Below, one piece after another: positions 57,428-64,000 of a stretch of DNA of 64,000 nucleotides. The position numbers were made by a program, and so were the translations under genes. Numbering within the stretch: the first letter of the stretch is position 1; the number at the start of each line of letters is the position of its first letter. Source of the stretch: Bacteroidota bacterium (GTDB lineage Bacteria; Bacteroidota; Bacteroidia; Bacteroidales; VadinHA17); assembly GCA_016718875.1 (NCBI GenBank), contig JADKBL010000004.1:62001-126000 (forward strand). Reading direction: 5' to 3'. Below the pieces are notes generated by a model that worked only from the letters and a program-made list of their open reading frames with translations, made no database searches and was not told the DNA's origin.

Positions 57428-58822
57428 TCAGGGTCTGATTATAGTTCCGTCTTTTTTACGCACTGTCCAGCCCGGAGCTTTATTGTTAATAGGAAATTTT
57501 GCAGCCTCTTTTTCATTTAAATCAACCCCCAGTCCGGGAGCTTCATTTACATGCATATATCCGTTTTTCATTGTGGGGCTTCCCGGGAAAATGGCTAAAG
57601 TTTTTTCTGAAAAGCTCACTGCTTCCTGTATTCCGAAATTCCATACAGCAAGATCAATATGAGCATTAGCTGCATGGCCAACAGGGGAGACATCTCCAGG
57701 GCCATGCCAGGCTGTTTTAATATTTAACCATTCACCAAGTCTTGCTATTTTCATTGCAGGAGTTATTCCCCCTATTTGTGATACATGTATACGTATGTAA
57801 TCAAAATAGTGGTTAACCATAGGTTGTATGAATTCATTGACATTATTGAAAAGTTCTCCCATGGCAAATGGTACTGTAGTACTTTCCCGCATCTGTTTCC
57901 ACCAGTGGGTATTTTCAGGTGAAAGCGGATCTTCAATAAAAAGAGGTCTGTACTGTTCCAGCTTACGGCACATGTTAATAACATCCATTGGCTGGCACCG
58001 CTCATGAATATCGTGGAGGATTTCTATTTCTTCTCCGCATCTTTTGCGCACAATATCGAACATTACAGGTACACTTCTGAGATAGGCCTGGTCGTCCATG
58101 AAGGTGTCGGCGGGCATTCCGAATCCTGCTTTTGCATAATCAGGTTGCCCCGCTGTGCTTCCTGCACCACCATAACCTCCATGCTGAAAATTCATAAGAG
58201 TGGTACCACCCTGCTGAATTCTTACATTACGAAAACCGGCAGCCATAAACTTCTGAACACTATCTGCAACTTCTTCAGGTGTTGGACCGCTTGCATGTCC
58301 GTAACACTCTACGGCAAAACGGCATTTCCCTCCAAGAAGCTGATATACCGGCATATTGGCTCTTTTGCCTTTGATGTCCCACAAAGCCTGGTCGAGACCA
58401 CAGAGGGCATTGTTCAGCACCGGACCGTTGCGCCAGTATGAACTTACATAGAATGCCTGCCACATGTCCTCAATATTGTCAGGATCACGACCAACACAAA
58501 ATTCGTTCATGTATTTCTCTATCGCCGTTATGACAGTAAATGCCCGTTGGGTAAAAGTGGCACATCCCAGCCCGTAGAGGCCCGGTTCAGATGTCTCAAC
58601 TTTCACGACAATCAGGTTTAGTCCGTCAGGAGCAGTACTTATAACTTTGATATTCTTAATTTTGAGAGGAGGTAAGCCTTTAGAATATGCCGGACTAACC
58701 TGTTTTTCTGCTGATTCGATGAGTGGAAGTCCAATAAGAGCTGCAGCTGAGCCTGTTGTTACTCTCTTCATGAAATTACGGCGATCAGATGAAAATGAGC
58801 CTTCTTCCTTATTCATAATCAT
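57428..58822 (-). CDS. Enolase-superfamily dehydratase of the ManD/RspA type with twin-arginine leader
   Basis: The 464-residue protein has a leader with DRRNFMKRVTTGSAAALIG. The body matches ManD/RspA: TFTQRAFTVITAIEKYMNEFCVGRDP, CYGHASGPTPEEV, EILHDIHERCQP, LFIEDPLSPEN, FAMGELFNNVNEF, DYIRIHVSQIGGITPAMK and WHGPGDVSPVGHAAN. Members dehydrate D-mannonate and/or D-gluconate, or have lost the activity. The presence of a UxuA-type mannonate dehydratase at 52182 makes two unrelated enzymes for possibly the same acid. Confidence 0.85.
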   Translation of the reverse strand: MIMNKEEGSFSSDRRNFMKRVTTGSAAALIGLPLIESAEKQVSPAYSKGLPPLKIKNIKVISTAPDGLNLIVVKVETSEPGLYGLGCATFTQRAFTVITAIEKYMNEFCVGRDPDNIEDMWQAFYVSSYWRNGPVLNNALCGLDQALWDIKGKRANMPVYQLLGGKCRFAVECYGHASGPTPEEVADSVQKFMAAGFRNVRIQQGGTTLMNFQHGGYGGAGSTAGQPDYAKAGFGMPADTFMDDQAYLRSVPVMFDIVRKRCGEEIEILHDIHERCQPMDVINMCRKLEQYRPLFIEDPLSPENTHWWKQMRESTTVPFAMGELFNNVNEFIQPMVNHYFDYIRIHVSQIGGITPAMKIARLGEWLNIKTAWHGPGDVSPVGHAANAHIDLAVWNFGIQEAVSFSEKTLAIFPGSPTMKNGYMHVNEAPGLGVDLNEKEAAKFPINNKAPGWTVRKKDGTIIRP

Positions 58823-58919
58823 AGTTATTAAAGCTTCAGTTGGGAATAATCATTAAAGCTTAAATTTATTTAATTTTTTGAAGCAAAACCTGTGAGATTT
58901 TATTTTCCTGATTAATCTT

Positions 58920-59770
58920 CTAATCAAAGAATGTTTTGTCTTCTTCTGTCAGGTATTTACGGGCAGCCTTAACGATAAAGTCAACACCTATGCCTGGTTT
59001 GTCCCAGACTTCAATCAGTCCTTTTTTAACTATAGGATCGGGCAGACCTTCAACAATATCATACCACCATTTCGGGTTTCCGATTGAGTATTCAAAAGCA
59101 ATGTAATTCTCTGGCATTACAGCGCCTGACTGAACCTGTGCAGCAAGGCCAATAAGTCCGTCGAATATTCCGTGAGGAGCCATCTGGATTCCATGAAGGT
59201 CTGCATATTCAGCAACCCATTTCATTTCAGCTATTCCTCCAATATCTTCAGGATCAGGTCCAATCACCCGGACTGCATTTGTTTCAATCAGTTCGCGGAA
59301 GTTCTGCCGGAGGTAGATCTGTTCGCCTGTGTGGATGGGTGTCGTTGTTGCCATTGTAACCTCTCTGTAAAGATCAGCCATTACATAAGGTGTGTAATCA
59401 CCTGTGATCAGGTCCTCAAGCCAAAGGAGATTAAAGGGCTCAAGTGCTCTTGCAAGGCGAATTGAATCTGATATTGTATGTCCCGGGCCGCAATCCAGCG
59501 CCAAACCTATTTCATCACCCAGTTCTTCTTTCATGGCAGCAACACATGCAACGATGTGTTTTAGTCCCTTTTCTGTTAACAGGCCTTTATTTGGGTGTGG
59601 TGCACTTTTCGATACAAGTTGAGTTTCTTTTGGGTCAGTAGAACTACTCTTGGCCGGACTGCTTGACAATTTCCCAATCCTCCCATTGATGCCTTTTTTA
59701 CAAAATCGCGACGGCTATCAGGTTTTGTCGGATTATTAATGTCATCTGATTTAAATTCATTATTTGCCAT
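58920..59770 (-). pseudogene. Enolase-superfamily dehydratase, N-terminal half deleted out of frame
   Basis: The start at 59770 encodes a Tat leader (KPDSRRDFVKKASMGGLG). Within about 30 bases (near 59660-59690) the frame changes into the middle of the enzyme (SSSPAKSS, then APHPNKGLLTEKGLKHIVAC), which continues to the end at 58920 with LALDCGPGH, WLEDLI, HTGEQIY and APHGIF. Compared with the 53459 copy, about the first 168 residues (the capping domain and early barrel) are missing. The join is out of frame, so the gene is almost certainly non-functional. An assembly join error is the alternative. Confidence 0.85.
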
Positions 59771-59805
59771 AACTATAGTTTTTAAGAAATTAGAATATCA
59801 TTATT

Positions 59806-61266
59806 TTAAAATTGACGTTTTATTCCAGCGGGATAATATTTACTATATTCAGTCAGAGGGATATAAAAGGGTGAATGAGATTCCTTCATTATCTTTTTCA
59901 TTCTTGTTTCGATCTCAGGATGTTTGGATGAAATATTTATTTTTTCCGATTCATCGATATTTAAATCGTATAGTTCAAAAACAGGTTCTTGTCTGAGATT
60001 CAGGAATATACCCTTGTAATTATCAGTTAAAACAGCCTGTTTCCCATTATCCTCATAAAACTCCCAATAAAGGTAGTCATGCTTCTTCTGCTCCTGAGGG
60101 TTGCCAATGAGGAGCGGTAAAAAAGATATGCCATCAATGTCTGAAGGTATTTCATGACCTGCGATATCACAAAAAGTAGGAAGGAAATCCCAAAATGAGG
60201 AAATGTGATTTGTTCTGGTGCCTGGTTTAATCTTTTCAGGCCAGTATGCAATCATTGGTACTCTTATACCGCCTTCGTAGAGGTCACGCTTGTTGCCACG
60301 AAGGTTCCCATTGCTGTTAAAAAAATCAACTCTGTGTCCTCCTTCCATATGAGGTCCGTTGTCGGATGTGAAAAAAATAAGAGTATTCTGTGCGATCCCT
60401 GCCTTATGAAGCTTATCCAGAATTAATCCGACAGTAGAATCCAACCTGTTTATCATTGATGCAAATCCCTTTTCAGTATCGGGCCATTCTCTTTCTGAAA
60501 ACTTGCCATAACTAGGAATTTCCATCCCGTTATCTGCTTCGTTATTGGCATGTGGAATTGTGAAGGGAAGAAAAAGAAAGAATGTCGTATCTTTATGATT
60601 TTCAATAAATTTCAAAGCCTCATTCTCCAGCAGATCGTGTGAATAGTGGACCTGGTTAACAGAATAACCTACCCCTGCAGGCTTAGGTTCATCCCATGTG
60701 GTCATGGCAACATAATCACCAATTACATTTCCTTCAATTTTTTCCACAGAACCGTTGCGAACAAGAAAGTCAGGGAAATAGTTATGTGCATGCCACATAT
60801 TGATATATCCATAAGCTTCATCAAACCCTTTTCTGGCAGGATCATCATCCGGAGGAGGATTACCAATACCCCACTTACCAATCAGACCTGTATAATATCC
60901 GCTTTCCTTTAATACATCAGCTATAGTGGTTTCAGAATCAGCTATCAGATTATTAAGGTTTACCCTTACGGAATTATGACCAGTATGTTTGCCGGTAAGG
61001 AGGCTGGCCCGTGAAGGTGCACTTACTGTGCAACCGGCATAATGACGGGTAAACAACAAGCCTTTTGCTGCCAGCTTGTCAATATTATTCGTTGTAAATG
61101 AAGTTTGTCCATAACAGCTTAAATCGCCATATCCCAGATCATCAGCAAGAATAAATATAATATTTGGTTTAGCACCTTCTTGTTTTTCATAAACTGTTTT
61201 ACATCCCGGATGTAATATGCAGGCACCACCAATACCTGCCAGACTGAAAAGCATTTCTTTTGTCAT
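59806..61266 (-). CDS. Sulfatase, Ser-type formylglycine site
   Basis: The 486-residue alkaline-phosphatase-fold sulfatase has metal site IIFILADDLGYGDLS (D42, D43) and catalytic motif S82-A-P-S-R86 in TVSAPSRASLLTGKHTGH. Ser is present rather than Cys, so an anaerobic radical SAM maturase must convert it to formylglycine. Further family segments are LIGKWGIG, TIPHAN, FFTSDNGPH and YEGGIRVPMIAYWP. The N-terminus (MTKEMLFSLAGIGGACILHPGC) may be a lipoprotein signal. It probably desulfates a glycan whose acids are handled by neighbouring enzymes. Confidence 0.88.
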   Translation of the reverse strand: MTKEMLFSLAGIGGACILHPGCKTVYEKQEGAKPNIIFILADDLGYGDLSCYGQTSFTTNNIDKLAAKGLLFTRHYAGCTVSAPSRASLLTGKHTGHNSVRVNLNNLIADSETTIADVLKESGYYTGLIGKWGIGNPPPDDDPARKGFDEAYGYINMWHAHNYFPDFLVRNGSVEKIEGNVIGDYVAMTTWDEPKPAGVGYSVNQVHYSHDLLENEALKFIENHKDTTFFLFLPFTIPHANNEADNGMEIPSYGKFSEREWPDTEKGFASMINRLDSTVGLILDKLHKAGIAQNTLIFFTSDNGPHMEGGHRVDFFNSNGNLRGNKRDLYEGGIRVPMIAYWPEKIKPGTRTNHISSFWDFLPTFCDIAGHEIPSDIDGISFLPLLIGNPQEQKKHDYLYWEFYEDNGKQAVLTDNYKGIFLNLRQEPVFELYDLNIDESEKINISSKHPEIETRMKKIMKESHSPFYIPLTEYSKYYPAGIKRQF

Positions 61267-61323
61267 TGTAGCAAGTTTAAAAAACTATTAATTATTTAAT
61301 CTAACCAGTAGAATAACAGATGT

Positions 61324-63402
61324 TTATAATTCTAATTCAGTTCTTTGGATAATATGATCCTGGTATAACTCATCAAGCTCCACAAAATATCCGCTCCATC
61401 CCCATACCCGTACAATAAGGTTTTTATACTGTTCAGGATGTTTTTTAGCCTGGATCAGTTTTTCCCTGTTCACAGCGTTTATTTGAAGCTGCTGTCCTCC
61501 AAGGTCCATATAGGCTTTTACAAGCGAAGACACTTTCCTTATGCTCCCGGGGTTATTAAAAACAGTGTTATGCAATTCAAGTGTCAATGGTCCACCGTTC
61601 ATTATTTTTTTCATGTCGGGTTTGGAGAAAGACCGGATAATAGAAACAGGACCATTTAATTTTATGTTTAATCCGGGAGAGAAATTTGCTGACAGAGGCT
61701 CCCCTTGTTTTCTTCCATCGGCTGATGCTCCAATATCTTTAACGTGCCAGAGATAATACATTGCTGATCCTGTGCCTGGTCTGTAACACCCGCCACGTTC
61801 GTTTACCAGTCGGGAAGATAATTCAGAAAAGAAATCGAGTAATCTGATAGCAATATTGTCAGCAGCATCGTCATCATTTCCCATCCTGGGAGTATGATAT
61901 TTCAACTTCACCCATAAGTCATAATGCCCCTCAAAATTGTCACTAACAGCCTGAATAAGATCCTTTGCTGATACAGATCTTTCATCGAAAACAAATTTCT
62001 TTATTGCTGCAAGGGAATCAACTGCTGTTGAAATCCCTGTACCGTGAATACCATAATTATTGTACCTGTTGCCCTGCGAAATGTCCTGAGCATTATCAAT
62101 GCAGTCATTCATTAGAAGGGACTGGAATGGAGCAGGTTCAAAATAAATATTATAAAGTAGTATGGTTAAATGCGTTAATTCCACAGATATTTCCTTCCTG
62201 ACATTTTCCATGAAGGTATCAAAATCCTTACTTCGTATCAGATGATTATTAACCGCTCTATTGATAACTTTTACAAATGACAGAGCTGTAATATTAGGGA
62301 TATCCATACCATAACCCGGTATTATAAATTCCCAGCATGCAGCTACCACATAATCCCTCGCATCTTCAATATTATATCCTTTTGATAACAGTCCTGGTAT
62401 AACAATATCATCATTTGAATACTGCGGAAAACCCAGCCCTTCTTTTGTAAGTTCGGTCCCGAGGTCATATTGTTCAACCGGGGTATTTTTATTGACACGA
62501 AGATTTATCTTAGGGTCAATAATCTTTAGTTCCAGGCTGGCTTTAAGGCACATTTCTGAAAGGATGTTGAAAGAGTCATCACCCTTCCTGTCAATTCCGC
62601 CCAGGACCATACTTTGCCCATTATCACCCTGTTGCATACCAGGATAGAGGTCACTGTCCTTATTAAAGGAGATAAAGAACTCTTCAAGAAGTTCCAATGC
62701 ATCTTCATAATCTAAAGTACCATTATCAAGGTCATTTTTAAGGTACTCATACATATACTGATCAAATCGGCCAACAGTATTATGATAGTTCCCTGATGCC
62801 CATAAAGTAAAATGAAGAATTCTGAAGAACTGAAGAGCCTCATGGAATGTTTTTGCTCCTTTTTTTGGAATATTCTGAAGCAGCAGGTATAAATCCTCTC
62901 TGCCATTATCCCTGGCTTTCAGGGCATACCTTTCCGAGAGTCGGAGAACATCTTCAATCGATTGAAGAACTGCCTCCAGAAATTCAATTCCTTTCCTGTT
63001 TCCCCTGGCAGTTTGAGTCTCAATTGCTTTAATAACCTCCAGTCTTCTTTTCTCAAGTCCGACTTCAATAGTGTAACTGAAATTTGAACTTATATTGCAA
63101 ACTCTTCCCATCTCATGGATATAGTGGTTGCTTTTTATCCGGTCCCATTCTTTGGAAGTGAAAATTTCAGGGATTTTAGTGACAGTTTTTGTAAATACAA
63201 TTCTTTCATCAGTCAGAATGACCGGGATCTCATGTGCCATAACCCATGATAATCTCAGCTTTGCTCTCTGTACATCCGGCAGATCCTGTTCTTTTAGACT
63301 ACGGGTGAAGTCTTCAAGTGCTTCTTTTTCAATATTCTGTCTGAACTGATGATGTTTTTTTTGAATGACATTATCCAATAAGATCCTGATTCTTTTCTTC
63401 AT
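61324..63402 (-). CDS. Glycyl radical enzyme of unassigned type (pyruvate formate-lyase-like)
   Basis: The 692-residue protein has the two hallmarks of the family. The active-site Cys356 lies in VVAACWEFIIPG (C-x-E358), and the glycyl radical site Gly668 in VRVWGWSGYF, near the C-terminus. The usual Ser/Ala-Gly-Tyr at the radical loop is Trp-Gly-Trp here, and the enzyme is about 100 residues shorter than pyruvate formate-lyase or diol dehydratases. An RPGTGSAMYY motif and an SADGRKQGEPLSANFSPG motif are also present. The substrate is unknown; the sugar-acid and sulfatase neighbours suggest a carbohydrate-derived compound. It overlaps its activase gene by 4 bases. Confidence 0.85.
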   Translation of the reverse strand: MKKRIRILLDNVIQKKHHQFRQNIEKEALEDFTRSLKEQDLPDVQRAKLRLSWVMAHEIPVILTDERIVFTKTVTKIPEIFTSKEWDRIKSNHYIHEMGRVCNISSNFSYTIEVGLEKRRLEVIKAIETQTARGNRKGIEFLEAVLQSIEDVLRLSERYALKARDNGREDLYLLLQNIPKKGAKTFHEALQFFRILHFTLWASGNYHNTVGRFDQYMYEYLKNDLDNGTLDYEDALELLEEFFISFNKDSDLYPGMQQGDNGQSMVLGGIDRKGDDSFNILSEMCLKASLELKIIDPKINLRVNKNTPVEQYDLGTELTKEGLGFPQYSNDDIVIPGLLSKGYNIEDARDYVVAACWEFIIPGYGMDIPNITALSFVKVINRAVNNHLIRSKDFDTFMENVRKEISVELTHLTILLYNIYFEPAPFQSLLMNDCIDNAQDISQGNRYNNYGIHGTGISTAVDSLAAIKKFVFDERSVSAKDLIQAVSDNFEGHYDLWVKLKYHTPRMGNDDDAADNIAIRLLDFFSELSSRLVNERGGCYRPGTGSAMYYLWHVKDIGASADGRKQGEPLSANFSPGLNIKLNGPVSIIRSFSKPDMKKIMNGGPLTLELHNTVFNNPGSIRKVSSLVKAYMDLGGQQLQINAVNREKLIQAKKHPEQYKNLIVRVWGWSGYFVELDELYQDHIIQRTELEL

Positions 63403-64000
63403 AATAAGGAGACTTTAATATTATGTTTGTCAAAAACAGCGGACCAGATATTTACTTTTTTCTCAGTGTCAAAGCCAGGCTTAAATTCTTTACCAAGCAT
63501 CTGATATTTTGCAGGAGCTGTCTTGTGGTATGTCAGCAACTCAACTCCTTCAAGTTTTCCGGCATCTTTAATAAGAACTGCAGTTTGCTCAATATTTGTG
63601 ATTGTGTCATTCACCCCGGGGATGAGAGGTATCCGGATTATAAAAGGAGTATCAGATTGGCACAGAAATCCCAGGTTGGCCAGAATCAGCTCATTACTCA
63701 CACCGGTGAATTGTTTATGAATAAGGTTATCAGTATGTTTGATATCCATCATTACAAGATCAGTTACTGATACCATTTTTTGAAAAATCTCCGGTTCTGC
63801 ATATCCTGATGTTTCAATGGCAATATTTACAGGTTTTATGAAATCTATTAAGTTGAACAGGAATTCTGGTTGGGAGAGGGGTTCTCCTCCTGAAATTGTA
63901 ATTCCTCCACCGCTATCTGTCAATACCTCTTTACCCTTAAGAAGAATCTCCGCTAGTTCCTGAGCCTCATATTCCCTTCCGGCAATTTTCCGCAATCTCA
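63399..64000 (-). CDS. Glycyl radical enzyme activase (radical SAM), N-terminus beyond the window
   Basis: The frame stays open to the right edge, so this is the C-terminal part (at least 200 residues). Recognisable activase segments are GGGITISGGEPLSQPEFLFNLID, IAIETSGYAEPE, DLVMMDIKHTDNLIHKQFTGV and FIIRIPLIPGVNDTITNIEQTA. The CxxxCxxC motif and ferredoxin insert would be outside. It installs the glycyl radical on the enzyme at 61324, with whose gene it overlaps by 4 bases. Confidence 0.88.
   Translation of the reverse strand, partial: RLRKIAGREYEAQELAEILLKGKEVLTDSGGGITISGGEPLSQPEFLFNLIDFIKPVNIAIETSGYAEPEIFQKMVSVTDLVMMDIKHTDNLIHKQFTGVSNELILANLGFLCQSDTPFIIRIPLIPGVNDTITNIEQTAVLIKDAGKLEGVELLTYHKTAPAKYQMLGKEFKPGFDTEKKVNIWSAVFDKHNIKVSLL

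Noticed and set aside
1..64000. tRNA, rRNA, CRISPR arrays, prophage or replication origin
   Set aside because: I read the intergenic spaces and saw no cloverleaf with a CCA-type end, no regularly spaced repeats, no phage structural genes and no cluster of DnaA boxes. Almost all spaces are under 300 bases.

Overview
The window looks like a chromosomal segment of an anaerobic member of the Bacteroidota (Bacteroidales/Marinilabiliales-like), probably from an uncultured genome. The signs are AT-rich DNA, many Bacteroidota-type -7 promoter elements (TAnnTTTG), start codons without clear Shine-Dalgarno sequences, many secreted or twin-arginine-leader sugar enzymes, and oxygen-sensitive enzymes (a glycyl radical enzyme and several radical SAM proteins). 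I see no tRNA, rRNA, CRISPR array or prophage.

Layout. 0-14 kb is carbon metabolism: the end of a sugar isomerase gene, an exported beta-propeller protein, a four-gene corrinoid/methyl-tetrahydrofolate operon (corrinoid protein, methyltransferase, MetV-MetF fusion, reactivation domain), a heparinase II/III-like lyase, a DUF6807 protein with a Gfo/Idh/MocA oxidoreductase, and xylBA. 14.2-18.6 kb is a candidate peptide-natural-product operon: an ArsM-like methyltransferase, a thioredoxin lipoprotein, a 32-residue Cys-rich peptide, a radical SAM/SPASM enzyme, a broken thioredoxin-thioredoxin reductase fusion and a DUF2892 protein, closed by a terminator. 18.7-36.2 kb is a thiol, metal and oxidative-stress region: NifX-like proteins, OsmC proteins, a DUF134 regulator, a DsrE lipoprotein, a heavy-metal RND efflux system with a frameshifted TolC, peroxiredoxin, ferritin-like protein, Fur and Crp/Fnr regulators, a thioredoxin/thioredoxin reductase set, an SLAC1/TehA-like channel, DUF302 and DUF1847.

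36.3-40 kb is a nickel-type locus: NikR, a TonB-dependent receptor and a nucleoside hydrolase-FmdE fusion. 40-47.6 kb is one long leftward operon resembling the Desulfovibrio orange-protein (ORP) neighbourhood: DUF134 regulator, NifX-like proteins, two small Gly-rich DUF5320-type proteins, a radical SAM protein, an FAD/NAD(P) disulfide oxidoreductase, a frameshifted CGGC protein, two MinD-ferredoxin ATPases and Mrp. 47.6-52 kb has sulfide:quinone oxidoreductase with a tiny downstream gene, a cysteine desulfurase-like enzyme and a DUF4405 membrane protein. 52-64 kb is a sugar-acid and sulfated-glycan cluster: mannonate dehydratase, four intact enolase-superfamily dehydratases plus one deleted copy, a Ser-type sulfatase, and an unassigned glycyl radical enzyme with its activase.

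Most notable points. (1) The short Cys peptide lies 6 bases before a SPASM radical SAM gene. (2) A palindrome ATGAAC-N4-GTTCAT overlaps the -7 element at three promoters, including those of both DUF134 regulators, so it is a candidate DUF134 operator. (3) A shared element TATTAC-N14-GTGTTACTAT sits at both the nikR start and the promoter of the adjacent TonB receptor. (4) Four genes are disrupted: two by out-of-frame internal deletions and two by single-base shifts at short homopolymers. The homopolymer cases may be assembly errors.
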